Shown one piece after another: positions 1 through 10,336 of a stretch of 64,000 nucleotides of DNA (position 1 is the stretch's first letter; each line of letters starts with the position of its first letter). Source of the DNA: Thiemannella venezuelensis. GTDB taxonomy: Bacteria > Actinomycetota > Actinomycetes > Streptosporangiales > Streptosporangiaceae. Under the pieces are notes generated by a model, which searched no databases, was not told where the DNA came from, and saw only the letters and a list, made by a program, of their open reading frames with translations. The DNA lies in the NCBI RefSeq assembly GCF_014203605.1, contig NZ_JACHJJ010000001.1, positions 558,001 through 622,000 on the forward strand, given 5' to 3'. Both the position numbers and the translations under genes were made by a program.

Positions 1-3000
1 ATGCCGGGGTCGAGCAGGGCCTCGGGGGAGTCCAGCCGCCCGGAGGCGGCCGCGGGCGCCACCGCCTCCGGAGGACCGGCCGCGGCGGCGGGCGCCGCAG
101 GGCCGTCCGGAGACCCGGCCGGGCCGGTGCCGGAGCGCAGGACCGTGCGCAGGACGGCGTCGAGCTCCTGCCCGCGCAGCGGCTTGGCGAGGAAGGCGTC
201 CATGCCGGCGGCCAGGCAGCGCTGCTCGTCGGAGGCCAGCGCCGAGGCGGTCAGGGCGACGACCGGGACGGCGTTCAGCGGCGCGGGAAGCCGCCGGATC
301 CGCTCGGTGGCCTGGAACCCGTCGAGACGGGGCATCTGGCAGTCCATGAGCACGGCGTCGTAGTGCCCCGCCCGCAGCAGGCGCAGCGCCTTCTCGCCGT
401 CGCCGGCGACGTCGGCGGCGTACCCGAGACGGGCGAGCATCGCGGTGACGACCTGCTGGTTGACCTCGTTGTCCTCGGCCACCAGGATCCGCATGCCGTT
501 CCCGGCGCGGTCGTCGGCCGAGGCCGTTCCCGGGTCCGCGACCGGCTCCGGGGCGTCGGCGTCGGGCGCGCGGCCGAGCAGCTGGAGCAGCGCGGCGCGC
601 AGCTGGGCGGCGCGCACCGGCTTGGTCAGGTAGACCTCGATGCCGCACGCGCGGGCGGCCTGCGCCTCGCCCGCCTGGTTGGTGGAGGTCAGCATGGCCA
701 GCCGGACGCCGTTGACGGAGGGGTCGGCGGCGACGGCCCGGGCCAGCTGCAGCCCGTCGAAGCCGGGCATGTGCATGTCCAGCAGGGCGACGCCGAACGG
801 GTCGCCCGAGCCGGCGGCGTCGCGCAGGACGGCGAGGGCGTCGTGGGCGTCCGGCGAGCTGTGCGCCCGCATGCCCCAGCTGGTGAGCAGGTCGTGGACC
901 ACGGTGCGGTTGGTGCGGTTGTCGTCGACGACGAGCACCCGCACCCCGGCCAGGTCGGCGGGAGGGGGCGGCGTGACCGACGGCGCCGCCGCGTCGGGCA
1001 GGGACAGGGTGAAGTGGAACCGGCTGCCGTGGCCGGGCCGGCTGGTCAGCCCGATCGTCCCGCCCATCAGCTCGACGAGCTGCCGGCTGATGGTCAGGCC
1101 GAGGCCGGTGCCGCCGTACCGCCGGGTGGTGGAGGCGTCGACCTGGGTGAAGGCGTCGAACAGGCCGGCCTGCCGGTCGGCGGGGATGCCGACGCCGGTG
1201 TCGGCGACGCTGATGTGCACCTGCCGGATCCGGTCCTCGCCCTCGGCGGGGCCGACGCCGACCTCGACGACGATCTCGCCGCGCTCGGTGAACTTGACGG
1301 CGTTGGAGACCAGGTTGGTCAGCACCTGGCGGATGCGGTGGGCGTCGCCGCGGACCGCGGGCGGGATCGCCGGATGCACCACCGCGGCGATCTCCAGTCC
1401 CTTGGCCTGCGCGCCGGCGGCCAGCAGGCTGACCACGTCCTCGGCGAGCGCCCGCACGTCGAAGTCGACCGGGTCGATCTCGAGCTTCCCCGCCTCGATC
1501 TTGGAGAAGTCGAGGATGTCGTTGATGACGTTGAGCAGGGCGTCGGCGGAGCTCTGCACCGTGGTCAGGTAGTCCCGCTGCCGGGCGTCGAGGCGGGTGT
1601 CCAGCAGCAGGCTGGTCAGGCCGATGACGCCGTTCATCGGGGTCCGGATCTCGTGGCTCATGTTGGCGACGAACTCCGACTTCATCCTCGACGCGGCCAG
1701 GGCCTCGTCCCGGGCCGCGGCGAGCTCGGCCTCCTGGCGCCTGCGCTCGGTGATGTCCCGGACGAACGCGCTGAAGGTCGTGTGACCGCCTGCCGAGGAC
1801 GTCCACGCGGTGACCTCGGCGGGGAAGGCGGTGCCGTCACGGCGGAGGGCCTGCACCTCCATCCGCCGGTTGAGCAGGTGGGGCCCGCCGCCGGTGGGCA
1901 CCCGGGCGAAGGCGGCGGCGTGCGCGTCCCGCTGCGGGCCGGGAGCCATCAGCTCGGTCAGCGGCCTGCCCAGCGCCTGCTCGACCGGCCGGCCGAAGAC
2001 CGCCTCCGCCTGGGAGTTCCACCGGTTGATCCGGCCGGTGCCGTCGACCGAGACGAACGCGTCGCCGGCCGCGTCCAGGATGGCGCTGACCTGCTCCTCC
2101 CGGTGGGCCAGGACCGCCTCGGCGACGCGCCGGCGCCGGTCGGTGTACGCCGCCAGCACCAGCCCGGCCAGCAGCATCTGCGCCAGGGACAGGGTCACGG
2201 CCAGCGTCCGCCCGGCGAACCGGTCGGTGCCCGCGAAGGCCTCGCGGGTCGGTACCTCCGCGACCGCGGCCCAGTCCAGGCCGGGAACGGGCTGGTAGGC
2301 GGCGTCCAGTTCGACGCCGTTCTCCGTGCTCCGGCCGGTGCCGCTGGATCCGGCCAGGGCGGCCGCGACGTGTTCGTCGCCGGCACCCGAGGACAGGCCT
2401 GAGCCGTCGCCGGTGACACCGGCCAGCAGCGTGCCGCGCCGGTCCGTCAGCTTCAGCCGCACCTTCTGCACGTCGGCGAGCCGGTCGGTGAAGGACTCCA
2501 GCGCCTCCAGCCGGTAGCCCGCGGCGAGCACTCCGACGACCCGTCCGCCGTCCGTCACCGGCGCGGCGATGGCCACCACGCGGGGGCCGCCCGGCAGCGC
2601 GGTCGTGAAGGCGTCCGACACGTACGGCTCGCCGGTGCGCAGCACACCCTGGACGTAGTCGTGGGAGGAGAAGTCCGTTCCGGCGGCCGCGGGCTGGGAG
2701 GGGACGGAGGAGAGCAGCGTGCCCGCCGCGTCCAGCACCCAGGCGCCGGCGAACGCCGGGTCGCGCGACGTGAGCTCGGCCACGTGCCGGTCGATCTCCG
2801 GCCGGCCGGAACCCGCGAGCCCGTCCGGCGCCGCGGAGACGGCCTTCCTCAGCAGCCGCCGGTCCGCGTAGGAGCCGACGAGCTCCCGCAGCGTCGCCAG
2901 CTGGTCCCCGACGTAGGCGACGCTGACGTCGACGCTGGTCACCAGCCGCCGTTCGACCTCGGCTCGCACGGTGCCGGTGTCCTCGCGTACGGACAGGTAG

Positions 3001-3305
3001 GCCAGTCCCGCCAGCGGCAGCAGCCCCAGGACCGTGACCGCGGCGCACAGCCGCAGGACCGAGCGGCGCAGCGCCCTCCGCACGGAGGCCTCGGTGAGGG
3101 GGCCGCCGGCCGAGGCGAGGAGATGGACCAGCGCGAGCGCGGCCATCACCAGGGAGCCCGCGGCGACCACCGCGAGATCGTCGGTCGAGGCCTGCACCGC
3201 CCGCACCACCGGCAGCACCACCAGCGGCGTCACCAGGGCGCCCGCCAGCCAGGCGGGAAGGAGCCGTCTGCCCGGTCGGGGGCCGGGTGCCCGATGAGTA
3301 GCCAT
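1..3305 (-). CDS. hybrid sensor histidine kinase with two receiver domains (partial, runs off left edge)
   Basis: Membrane sensor kinase of a phosphorelay. The frame is open from ATG 3305 to the left edge, about 1,101 residues, C terminus missing. Seen in order: three hydrophobic segments in the first ~105 residues; an extracytoplasmic sensor region of Cache type; a further membrane helix near 365-385; a PAS domain (~400-510); a HisKA box MSHEIRTP with the phospho-accepting His near 551; a HATPase with an N box near 660 ([11 protein letters not shown]) and G boxes; receiver 1 starting VLVVDDN near 787 with its Asp in LLDMHMPG; receiver 2 starting ILVAEDN near 937 with LMDCQMPR. An Ala/Pro linker then leads out of the window, where an Hpt domain would be usual (inference). 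GGAG lies ahead of the start. The signal sensed is unknown. Confidence 0.9.
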   Translation of the reverse strand, partial: MATHRAPGPRPGRRLLPAWLAGALVTPLVVLPVVRAVQASTDDLAVVAAGSLVMAALALVHLLASAGGPLTEASVRRALRRSVLRLCAAVTVLGLLPLAGLAYLSVREDTGTVRAEVERRLVTSVDVSVAYVGDQLATLRELVGSYADRRLLRKAVSAAPDGLAGSGRPEIDRHVAELTSRDPAFAGAWVLDAAGTLLSSVPSQPAAAGTDFSSHDYVQGVLRTGEPYVSDAFTTALPGGPRVVAIAAPVTDGGRVVGVLAAGYRLEALESFTDRLADVQKVRLKLTDRRGTLLAGVTGDGSGLSSGAGDEHVAAALAGSSGTGRSTENGVELDAAYQPVPGLDWAAVAEVPTREAFAGTDRFAGRTLAVTLSLAQMLLAGLVLAAYTDRRRRVAEAVLAHREEQVSAILDAAGDAFVSVDGTGRINRWNSQAEAVFGRPVEQALGRPLTELMAPGPQRDAHAAAFARVPTGGGPHLLNRRMEVQALRRDGTAFPAEVTAWTSSAGGHTTFSAFVRDITERRRQEAELAAARDEALAASRMKSEFVANMSHEIRTPMNGVIGLTSLLLDTRLDARQRDYLTTVQSSADALLNVINDILDFSKIEAGKLEIDPVDFDVRALAEDVVSLLAAGAQAKGLEIAAVVHPAIPPAVRGDAHRIRQVLTNLVSNAVKFTERGEIVVEVGVGPAEGEDRIRQVHISVADTGVGIPADRQAGLFDAFTQVDASTTRRYGGTGLGLTISRQLVELMGGTIGLTSRPGHGSRFHFTLSLPDAAAPSVTPPPPADLAGVRVLVVDDNRTNRTVVHDLLTSWGMRAHSSPDAHDALAVLRDAAGSGDPFGVALLDMHMPGFDGLQLARAVAADPSVNGVRLAMLTSTNQAGEAQAARACGIEVYLTKPVRAAQLRAALLQLLGRAPDADAPEPVADPGTASADDRAGNGMRILVAEDNEVNQQVVTAMLARLGYAADVAGDGEKALRLLRAGHYDAVLMDCQMPRLDGFQATERIRRLPAPLNAVPVVALTASALASDEQRCLAAGMDAFLAKPLRGQELDAVLRTVLRSGTGPAGSPDGPAAPAAAAGPPEAVAPAAASGRLDSPEALLDPG

Positions 3306-3385
3306 ACAGGCTTCTCCATCGGCAGAGGCCTGCGGGGCTGAAGGAAACCCGGAACGCCCGCCCGCGTCCGGTTCGGGCCGGGAGG

Positions 3386-6271
3386 TCAGCCGATCAGGGC
3401 GAGGCGGTGGGCGGCCGCGGCGGCCTCGCCGCGCGTGGAGACGCCGAGCTTGCCCAGGATGTTCGAGACGTGCACGCTCACCGTCTTGGCGGAGATGAAC
3501 AGCTCGGCGGCGATGTCCCGGTTCGAGCGCCCCTGCGCGACGAGCCGGAGCACCTCCTGCTCGCGCGGGGTGAGCGCCGGGGCGCCCGGGGTCTCCGGGC
3601 TCTGGGCGTCCGCCGGGGAGAGAGCGGTCCCGGTCCGCCGGGCCAGGGCCTCGATCTCGGCGGCCAGCGGTCGGGCCGCGAGCGCGAGGGCCACCGGGTG
3701 GGCGGTGCGCAGCCGTACGGCGACGCCCTCGCGGTCGCCCGCGGCGGCGGCGGCGCGTGCCGCCTGGAGCAGCGAGACGGCCCGCGGGAAGGGGCGGTCC
3801 AGCCGCTCCCAGGCGGCGGCCGCGGCGTCGTGGTCGCCGGTGAGACCGAGCCGGTACGCCTCGGAGACCGGGTTGTCCGTCGTCATCGCGGCGGCGGCCT
3901 CCCCGGTCCGGGCGCGCAGGGCCGCCGCCCGCTCGGGGGCGACGGCGGCGGCGGCGTCGCAGACGCCGGCGACCACCGAGAGCAGCCGCCAGCCGAGCTG
4001 CGGCTTGTTCATGATCCCTGTGTCGACCTCGACCCGCTCGGCCACGTCCAGCGCGGCCGGCGGCTCGCCCTCCAGCAGGTGGAGGGCCATCCTGAGCCGG
4101 TCGTTGGCGGTCAGCTCCTGGGTGAACTCCTCCTCCGCGGTGAAGGCGTCCACCTCGGCCAGGACGGACCTGAGCAGGTCCGTCTCGCCGCGGGCGGCCG
4201 CCACGTCCGCGCGGATCCGGCGCAGGTGGTGCCGGGTGCGCAGGGTGGGGTCCATGGCGAGGGCGTGCTCGGCCGCCGCGGCGGCCTCGTCGAAGCGGCC
4301 CAGGGACTCCAGCGCCTCGGCGCGGTTGTTGGCGATGAAGGTGCCGTGGACGCGGTAGAGGCCGTACCGCTTGGCCAGCCGCTCCCCTTCGAGCGCGCGC
4401 TCCACGGCCTCGGCGGAGCGGCCCAGGTTGTTCAGCGCGTCCACGTTGTTGGCCAGGGCGCGCAGGAAGATCCGGCCGGAGCCCAGCCGCTCGCCGATCG
4501 CCAGGGCGGTCTCGTTGACCGCGACGGTCCGCTCCATGTCCCCGGTGATCGAGTGGCCGACGGCGAGGTTGAGCAGCAGGTCGGCCTCCAGGGCCTCCTC
4601 CCCGTGCGCGCGGGCTATGTCCAGCGCCTCCCGGGTGAGCGACGTGCCCTCGGTGACCTCGCCCTGGAACATGAGGTAGGAGCCGAGCCGCGCCAGCACC
4701 CGGGCGCGGGCCAGGCCCGGCTCGGGCACCAGCCGTTCGGCGTGGCGGAGGTCGCCGAGCGCGCCCGGCCGCCGCTTGGAGATCTTGAGCTGCGAGAGCC
4801 GCACGACCAGCTCGGCCACCCGTTCGGGCTCGGCCGTCTCGTCCAGCTCGGCCAGGGCGGCCTTGACGAACTTCATCCCCCGGTCGTTCTCTCCGGAGGC
4901 GTAGGCGGCCTCCGAGGCCTGCTCCAGCACCGTGGTGTAGTCCGCGCCGATCCGCGCCTCCGCGTCGGGGACCTTGCCCCACAGGGTGAGCACCCGTTCC
5001 AGGAGCTGGACCTTCTCGGTGTAGGCGAAGGTCTTGGCGGCCTTCTGCGCGGCCTGCCAGGCGGAGACGAGGGCCCACAGATCGTCGCGGGCGGAGTACC
5101 AGTGGTGGGCGATCTCGATGGCGGCCCGGCCGGGCGGGACCAGGGTGCGGTCCTTCTCGATCTCCTCCGCGAAGCGGGCGTGCATCCGCACGTGCTCGCC
5201 GGGCAGGAGCTCGTCGTGTACGGCCTCGCGGATCAGCGCGTGCCGGAAGACGTAGGCCCGGCCGTCGGCGACCTGGAGCACGTTGGCCGCGACGGCGGGC
5301 CGGAGCGCGTCCTCCAGGTCGGGGTCGGACAGGCCGGTGACCGCGGAGAGCAGGGCGTGGCCGACCCGGATGCCGCCGGCGGCGGCGACGCGCAGCACGC
5401 GCTGGGTCTCGTCGGGGAGCTGCTCCACGGAGCCGATGATCAGGTCGTGCAGGGAGTCGGGGAAGGCGCACTCGCCGTCGCAGTCGAGCAGCGCCTCGAC
5501 GAACAGCGGGATCCCCTCGCTGCGCTCGTAGACCCTGCCGACCTTGGCGAACTCCGGGGTGGTGCCGAGGATGCCGGCCATCTGCGCGGCCACCTCGTCG
5601 CGGGTGAGCCGGGGCAGGTCCAGCCGGAGGACTCCGTCCACCCGGCCGAGTTCGGCGAGCACCGGCCGGAGCGGGTGCTGGCGGTGCAGGTCGTCGGAGC
5701 GGTAGGTGAGGACCATCAGGACCGGCGCGGTGCGGAGATTGCGGCTGAGGAAGGCGATCAGGTCGCGGCTGGACCGGTCGGCCCAGTGGATGTCCTCGAT
5801 GACCAGGACGACCGGGCGGCGCTCGGCCAGCCGTTCCAGAAGGGTGAGGATCTGCTCGAACAGGCGGGCGCGGGCGGTCTCGCTCTCCGCGTCGCCGCCG
5901 GGCTCGCCGAACTCGGGCAGGAGGCGGGCCAGATCGCGGGCGGCGCCGTCGGGCAGCAGGGCCGCCACCTCGTCGGAGCCCTGCTCGCGGACGAGCTGGC
6001 GGAGCACCGCGGTGAAGGGGGCGTAGGCCAGGCCCTCGGTGGAGAGCTCCACGCAGCCGCCGGTCAGCACGTGCGCGCCGTCGGCGGAGGCACGCTCGGC
6101 GAAGCACGTGACCAGCCGGGTCTTGCCGACCCCGGCCTCGCCCCCGAGCAGCACGGCCGCCGCGGCGTTCTTGCGCGCCTGCTCGAAGGACTCCCCCAGA
6201 CCCGCGAGTTCCGCCTCCCGCCCCACGAAGACGGGGCTCACCGCCGCCCGACCCATCATGTCGTCCAGCAT
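3386..6271 (-). CDS. LAL-family LuxR transcriptional regulator with AAA ATPase domain
   Basis: Large ATP-dependent transcriptional activator (961 aa, within the 850-1,000 aa usual for the LAL family). A Walker A, GGEAGVGKT, lies at residues 43-51. Walker B is seen in VIEDIHWADRS near 157. The long middle is TPR-like and Ala/Leu-rich. The last ~62 residues are a LuxR HTH with the signature LTPREQEVLRLVAQGRSNRD. Such proteins respond to a small-molecule ligand and often control sugar use or secondary metabolism. The target here is unknown because no obvious pathway operon adjoins it. The start used has AAGG about ten bases upstream; ATG 6256 is a possible shorter start. It lies directly upstream of the sensor kinase on the same strand, with an 80-bp gap. 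Confidence 0.93.
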   Translation of the reverse strand: MLDDMMGRAAVSPVFVGREAELAGLGESFEQARKNAAAAVLLGGEAGVGKTRLVTCFAERASADGAHVLTGGCVELSTEGLAYAPFTAVLRQLVREQGSDEVAALLPDGAARDLARLLPEFGEPGGDAESETARARLFEQILTLLERLAERRPVVLVIEDIHWADRSSRDLIAFLSRNLRTAPVLMVLTYRSDDLHRQHPLRPVLAELGRVDGVLRLDLPRLTRDEVAAQMAGILGTTPEFAKVGRVYERSEGIPLFVEALLDCDGECAFPDSLHDLIIGSVEQLPDETQRVLRVAAAGGIRVGHALLSAVTGLSDPDLEDALRPAVAANVLQVADGRAYVFRHALIREAVHDELLPGEHVRMHARFAEEIEKDRTLVPPGRAAIEIAHHWYSARDDLWALVSAWQAAQKAAKTFAYTEKVQLLERVLTLWGKVPDAEARIGADYTTVLEQASEAAYASGENDRGMKFVKAALAELDETAEPERVAELVVRLSQLKISKRRPGALGDLRHAERLVPEPGLARARVLARLGSYLMFQGEVTEGTSLTREALDIARAHGEEALEADLLLNLAVGHSITGDMERTVAVNETALAIGERLGSGRIFLRALANNVDALNNLGRSAEAVERALEGERLAKRYGLYRVHGTFIANNRAEALESLGRFDEAAAAAEHALAMDPTLRTRHHLRRIRADVAAARGETDLLRSVLAEVDAFTAEEEFTQELTANDRLRMALHLLEGEPPAALDVAERVEVDTGIMNKPQLGWRLLSVVAGVCDAAAAVAPERAAALRARTGEAAAAMTTDNPVSEAYRLGLTGDHDAAAAAWERLDRPFPRAVSLLQAARAAAAAGDREGVAVRLRTAHPVALALAARPLAAEIEALARRTGTALSPADAQSPETPGAPALTPREQEVLRLVAQGRSNRDIAAELFISAKTVSVHVSNILGKLGVSTRGEAAAAAHRLALIG

Positions 6272-6380
6272 GTCACGCCTTATGTGTGGGTTTCTCCCTC
6301 TTATTCGGTGGTGCCGGGAGGCTAGGGGGGCTGAGATGCCCGGCCGGGCGGGAGGGGGCGGCCGGGCTCTCGTGTCAGCG

Positions 6381-6548
6381 TCATGCCGTGGTGGTCTTGC
6401 GGAAGAGGCCCAGCCCCCGGCGGCGGGTCTCGCCGGAGCGGCTCTTCCTGGCCTCCACGGCCTCGCGGGCCATGCGGTGCTCGGCCGCCTCGGCGCGAAG
6501 CTCGGCGGTACGGGTGACCATCAGGTCGAAGTGGATGTCCGGACCCAT
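6381..6548 (-). CDS. small conserved-looking charged protein, 55 aa, function unknown
   Basis: Short gene chosen from ATG 6548 because a near-perfect Shine-Dalgarno, AAGGAGG, lies eight bases upstream; a longer reading from 6587 has no such site. The product begins MGPDIHFDLM and continues with a helical, Arg/Glu/Ala-rich segment ending in a basic tail. There are no membrane segments and no recognised domain. The size and helix resemble small actinobacterial proteins of unknown function. It is read away from deoC, and the 310 bp to the deoC start is a shared divergent control region. Confidence 0.6.
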   Translation of the reverse strand: MGPDIHFDLMVTRTAELRAEAAEHRMAREAVEARKSRSGETRRRGLGLFRKTTTA

Positions 6549-6858
6549 TTCGGGTGCCTCCTTGAGCGGTGCGATTTCCTTACACACTCAAGATTCGTCC
6601 TAAGGCCCCCCACCCCGCATCGGACGGATGCCCTATCTCCGGGGCGCCCGCCGGCCGGAAGGTACCTAGGACGGTCCCACCGCCGCCGGGAACGGCCTAG
6701 GACACCTCCGTACCGGGCTCCCCGGGCTCCGGCGGGCCGTGTCCCCCGCCGGGCGACGGGCCGGACTCGGCGAATGTTGACGAAAAGCTGTGAGAGGACT
6801 CGGCCACGTCCAGTTTGGAACTAATCACGCCTGTCGGCATGCTGGTGTGGTGTCAACT

Positions 6859-7815
6859 ATGACTACTCCGCTCGCTGACGTGGCCGCCTCCGGCGCCACG
6901 CTGCGGGCCTTCCTGCACGGCCTGCCCGGTGTCGACCGGGTGGGCGCCGACCAGCGGGCCAAGATGCTCGGCACCCGGTCGATCAAGACCACCGCCAAGG
7001 CGGAGGCCATCGACCTGGCCATCCGCATGGTGGACCTGACGACCCTGGAGGGCGCGGACACGCCCGGCAAGGTCCGCGCGATGTGCGCCAAGGCCGCCCA
7101 CCCCGACCCGAGTGACCCGTCCGTGCCCAAGGTGGCCGCGGTCTGCGTCTACCCCGACCTGGTGGGCCTGGCCGTGGAGGCGCTCGGCGGCTCCGGCGTG
7201 AAGGTCGCCAGCGTCGCGACCGCCTTCCCGAGCGGCCGGTCCTCCCTGGAGGTCAAGGTCGCCGACACCGCGCTCGCGGTGGCCGCCGGGGCCGACGAGA
7301 TCGACATGGTGATCGACCGGGGCGCGTTCCTCGCGGGCGACTACCTGAAGGTCTACGAGGAGATCGCCGCGATCAAGGCCGCCTGCGCCCGTCCCGGAGA
7401 CGAGCACGGCGCGCACCTGAAGGTGATCCTGGAGACCGGCGAGCTCGCGACCTACGACAACGTGCGGCGCGCCTCCTGGCTGGCCATGCTGGCCGGGGGC
7501 GACTTCATCAAGACCTCCACCGGAAAGGTCCAGCCCGCCGCGACCCTGCCGGTGACCCTGATCATGCTGGAGGCGGTCCGCGACTTCCTCGCGGCGACCG
7601 GCCGCAAGGTCGGCGTGAAGCCCGCGGGCGGCATCCGGACCACCAAGGACGCGATCAAGATGCTCGTCCTGGTCAACGAGACCGTCGGCGAGGGCTGGCT
7701 GGACCCCGACTGGTTCCGGCTGGGCGCCTCCACCCTGCTCAACGACCTGCTGATGCAGCGCCAGAAGCTGGCCACCGGCCGGTACGCGGGCCCCGACTAC
7801 TTCACCCTGGACTGA
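6859..7815 (+). CDS. deoC: deoxyribose-phosphate aldolase
   Basis: Cleaves 2-deoxyribose-5-phosphate to acetaldehyde and glyceraldehyde-3-phosphate in deoxynucleoside breakdown. It has 318 aa from ATG 6859 (MTTPLADVAA), the length of the long, human-like DERA class. The Schiff-base lysine is K218 in GGDFIKTSTGK, K254 sits in KPAGGIRT, and a third conserved lysine is in HLKVILETG; all are present. An upstream in-frame start at 6790 would add 23 residues without family resemblance, so the shorter start is preferred, although its ribosome site is weak. The stop is two bases before the aldehyde dehydrogenase start, so the genes are an operon. The acetaldehyde made here is a plausible substrate for that enzyme (inference). 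Confidence 0.95.
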   Translation: MTTPLADVAASGATLRAFLHGLPGVDRVGADQRAKMLGTRSIKTTAKAEAIDLAIRMVDLTTLEGADTPGKVRAMCAKAAHPDPSDPSVPKVAAVCVYPDLVGLAVEALGGSGVKVASVATAFPSGRSSLEVKVADTALAVAAGADEIDMVIDRGAFLAGDYLKVYEEIAAIKAACARPGDEHGAHLKVILETGELATYDNVRRASWLAMLAGGDFIKTSTGKVQPAATLPVTLIMLEAVRDFLAATGRKVGVKPAGGIRTTKDAIKMLVLVNETVGEGWLDPDWFRLGASTLLNDLLMQRQKLATGRYAGPDYFTLD

Positions 7816-7817
7816 CG

Positions 7818-9242
7818 ATGTTCGAATACGCACCGGCACCCGAGTCCCGCGACGTCGTCGACATCAAGCCGTCCTACGGCCTGTTCATCGACGGCGAGTT
7901 CGTCGACGGCGCGGGCACGTCCTTCAAGACGGTCAACCCCGCGACCGAGGAGGCGCTGGCCGAGGTGGCCGCCGCCTCCCAGGCCGACGTGGACCGCGCC
8001 GTCCAGGCCGCGCGCAAGGCGTTCGGCGCCTGGTCGGCGATGCCCGGCTCCGAGCGGGCCAAGTACCTGTTCCGGATCGCCCGCATCATCCAGGAGCGCT
8101 CGCGCGAGCTGGCGGTGCTGGAGACGCTGGACAACGGCAAGCCGATCCGCGAGTCGCGCGACGTGGACCTGCCACTGGTCGCCGCGCACTTCTTCTACTA
8201 CGCGGGCTGGGCCGACAAACTCGGCTACGCCGGGTACGGCCCGGCCCCGAAGCCGCTGGGCGTGGCCGGCCAGGTCATCCCGTGGAACTTCCCGCTGCTC
8301 ATGCTCGCCTGGAAGATCGCCCCCGCGCTGGCCTGCGGCAACACGGTGGTGCTCAAGCCCGCGGAGACCACGCCGCTGACCGCGCTGCTGTTCGCCGAGA
8401 TCTGCCGCCAGGCCGACCTGCCGCCCGGCGTGGTGAACATCGTGACCGGCGCCGGGGAGACCGGCGCGGCCGTGGTGAACCACCCCGACGTGAACAAGGT
8501 CGCCTTCACCGGCTCCACCGAGGTCGGCCGCCTCATCGCGCGCAGCGTCGCGGGCACCGGCAAGAAGGTCACGCTGGAGCTGGGCGGCAAGGCCGCCAAC
8601 GTCATCTTCGACGACGCGGCGATCGACCAGGCCGTCGAGGGCATCGTCGACGGCATCTTCTTCAACCAGGGCCACGTCTGCTGCGCGGGCTCCCGGCTGC
8701 TGGTCCAGGAGTCGATCGCCGAAGAACTGCTGGAGTCGCTCAAGCGCCGGCTGTCCAGGCTCCGGCTCGGCGACCCGCTGGACAAGAACACCGACATCGG
8801 CGCGATCAACTCCGCCGAGCAGCTCGCCCGGGTCCGCGAGCTGTCCGACATCGGTGAGGCCGAGGGCGCCGAGCGCTGGTCTCCGGCGTGCACGCTGCCC
8901 GAGCGGGGCTTCTGGTTCCCGCCGACGGTCTTCACGGGCGTCGCCCAGTCGCACCGGATCGCCCGGGACGAGGTCTTCGGCCCCGTCCTGGCCGTGCTGA
9001 CCTTCCGCACCCCGGCGGAGGCCGTGGAGAAGGCCAACAACACCCCGTACGGCCTGTCGGCCGGGGTCTGGACGGAGAAGGGCTCGCGCATCCTGTGGAT
9101 GGCCGACCGGCTCCGCGCCGGCGTGGTCTGGGCCAACACCTTCAACAAGTTCGACCCGGCCTCCCCGTTCGGCGGCTACAAGGAGTCCGGCTACGGCCGG
9201 GAGGGCGGGCGGCACGGGCTGGAGGCGTATCTCGATGTGTGA
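7818..9242 (+). CDS. NAD(P)-dependent aldehyde dehydrogenase
   Basis: Full-length ALDH-superfamily enzyme, 474 aa, oxidising an aldehyde to an acid. The catalytic cysteine is C288 in FFNQGHVCCAGSR. The general-base glutamate lies in VTLELGGKA. The cofactor-binding asparagine motif IPWNFPLLM and the FTGSTEVG turn are present, as is the C-terminal EVFGPVLAV segment. It begins two bases after deoC, so it is translationally coupled. This links it to aldehyde released by DeoC, with acetaldehyde or a phospho-aldehyde as candidates (inference). Substrate cannot be read from the sequence. Confidence 0.92.
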   Translation: MFEYAPAPESRDVVDIKPSYGLFIDGEFVDGAGTSFKTVNPATEEALAEVAAASQADVDRAVQAARKAFGAWSAMPGSERAKYLFRIARIIQERSRELAVLETLDNGKPIRESRDVDLPLVAAHFFYYAGWADKLGYAGYGPAPKPLGVAGQVIPWNFPLLMLAWKIAPALACGNTVVLKPAETTPLTALLFAEICRQADLPPGVVNIVTGAGETGAAVVNHPDVNKVAFTGSTEVGRLIARSVAGTGKKVTLELGGKAANVIFDDAAIDQAVEGIVDGIFFNQGHVCCAGSRLLVQESIAEELLESLKRRLSRLRLGDPLDKNTDIGAINSAEQLARVRELSDIGEAEGAERWSPACTLPERGFWFPPTVFTGVAQSHRIARDEVFGPVLAVLTFRTPAEAVEKANNTPYGLSAGVWTEKGSRILWMADRLRAGVVWANTFNKFDPASPFGGYKESGYGREGGRHGLEAYLDV

Positions 9243-9424
9243 CCATCGCGGGGCCGGACGCCGTGCCCGCCGGGCCCAGAGCACCCGTGGCCGCGCTTTC
9301 GCCCGTGCCGGCCGTCCGGCGCTGCGCGGCTGGTTCGCCCACCGGTGCGGGGTGAGCCGCTGCGGGCAGGTCTTCGTGCCGGTACGGCTGGCACAGCAGC
9401 AGAGCACGTGGAGAGGGCGCGGAG

Positions 9425-10288
9425 ATGAGTAAGACCGAGGCCGTACGGCTGGCCGTGCGCAAGACGTACAAGCTGTACATCGGCGGGGCGTTCCCCCGTT
9501 CGGAGAGCGGAAGGTCCTACGCGGTGACCTCCTCCAAGGGCGACTTCCTGGCCAACGCGTCCAAGGCCTCCCGCAAGGACGCCCGCGACGCGGTGTCCGC
9601 CGCGCGCAAGGCCTTCCCCGGCTGGTCCGGCGCGACCGCCTACAACCGGGGGCAGATCCTCTACCGGATCGCCGAGATGCTGGAGGGCCGCCGGGCGCAG
9701 TTCGTCGCCGAGCTGACCGAGGCGGGCGCCAAGAAGGCCGGGGACGCCGTGGACGCGGCCGTCGACCGGCTGGTCTGGTACGCCGGGTGGTCGGACAAGA
9801 TCACCTCGGTCGCCGGGGCGGCCAACCCGGTCGCCGGGCCGTACTTCAACATCTCCACCCCCGAGCCGACCGGCGTCGTCGCGGTGGTCGCCCCGGCCGA
9901 CCCGCTGCTCGGGCTCGTCTCGGTGGTCGCCCCGGTGATCGTCACCGGCAACACGTGCGTCGTGGTCGCGAGCGAGCGGGCCCCGCTGCCCTCGATCACG
10001 CTGGCCGAGGTGCTCGCCACCTCGGACCTGCCCGGCGGGGTGGTGAACGTCCTCACCGGCTCGGTGAAGGAGATCGCCCCCTGGCTGGCCGCGCACATGG
10101 ACGTCAACGCCGTCGACCTGACCGGCGTCGCCGACGACGACCTGGCGGTCGCGTGCGAGCAGGCCGCGGCGGAGAACCTCAAGCGGGTCCTGCGCCCGTC
10201 CGCGCCCGACTGGTCCGCCGATCCGGGCCTCAAGCGGATGACGGCCTTCCTGGAGACCAAGACCGTCTGGCACCCCACCGGGTTCTGA
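9425..10288 (+). CDS. half-length aldehyde dehydrogenase-family protein lacking the catalytic domain
   Basis: The product, 287 aa, matches only the cofactor-binding half of ALDH proteins. It has the N-terminal LYIGGAFPRSESG start, a Rossmann region with VVAVVAPADPLLG where active enzymes have PWN, and GGVVNVLTGS. It then ends with a short tail (WHPTGF). The Glu and Cys catalytic region is absent, and no frameshift or missing stop explains the loss, so this is the gene's real length. It follows the complete ALDH by 182 bp and is preceded by GAGAGG. It may pair with the complete subunit as a regulatory or structural partner (inference). The intervening 182 bp contain no convincing gene. Confidence 0.85.
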   Translation: MSKTEAVRLAVRKTYKLYIGGAFPRSESGRSYAVTSSKGDFLANASKASRKDARDAVSAARKAFPGWSGATAYNRGQILYRIAEMLEGRRAQFVAELTEAGAKKAGDAVDAAVDRLVWYAGWSDKITSVAGAANPVAGPYFNISTPEPTGVVAVVAPADPLLGLVSVVAPVIVTGNTCVVVASERAPLPSITLAEVLATSDLPGGVVNVLTGSVKEIAPWLAAHMDVNAVDLTGVADDDLAVACEQAAAENLKRVLRPSAPDWSADPGLKRMTAFLETKTVWHPTGF

Positions 10289-10291
10289 TCT

Positions 10292-10336
10292 CCCCGCCCC
10301 GCCTCGCTCATGGAGCCGGGGCGGGGCGTTCCTTTC
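10292..10336 (+). terminator. hairpin terminator ending the deoC operon
   Basis: Perfect 9-bp stem CCCCGCCCC (10292-10300) with GGGGCGGGG (10318-10326). A smaller GCTC/GAGC pair lies inside the loop, and a T-rich stretch follows. It sits four bases after the stop of the half-length ALDH gene. Confidence 0.8.

Noticed and set aside
3407-6325. 972-codon open frame on the plus strand opposite the LAL regulator
   Set aside because: Antisense shadow of a high-GC gene: Gly/Arg/His/Gln-rich with no domain, while the other strand has Walker and LuxR motifs.
9235-9432. 65-codon frame between the two aldehyde dehydrogenase genes
   Set aside because: No ribosome site, Arg-rich low-complexity product, overlaps both neighbours' ends.
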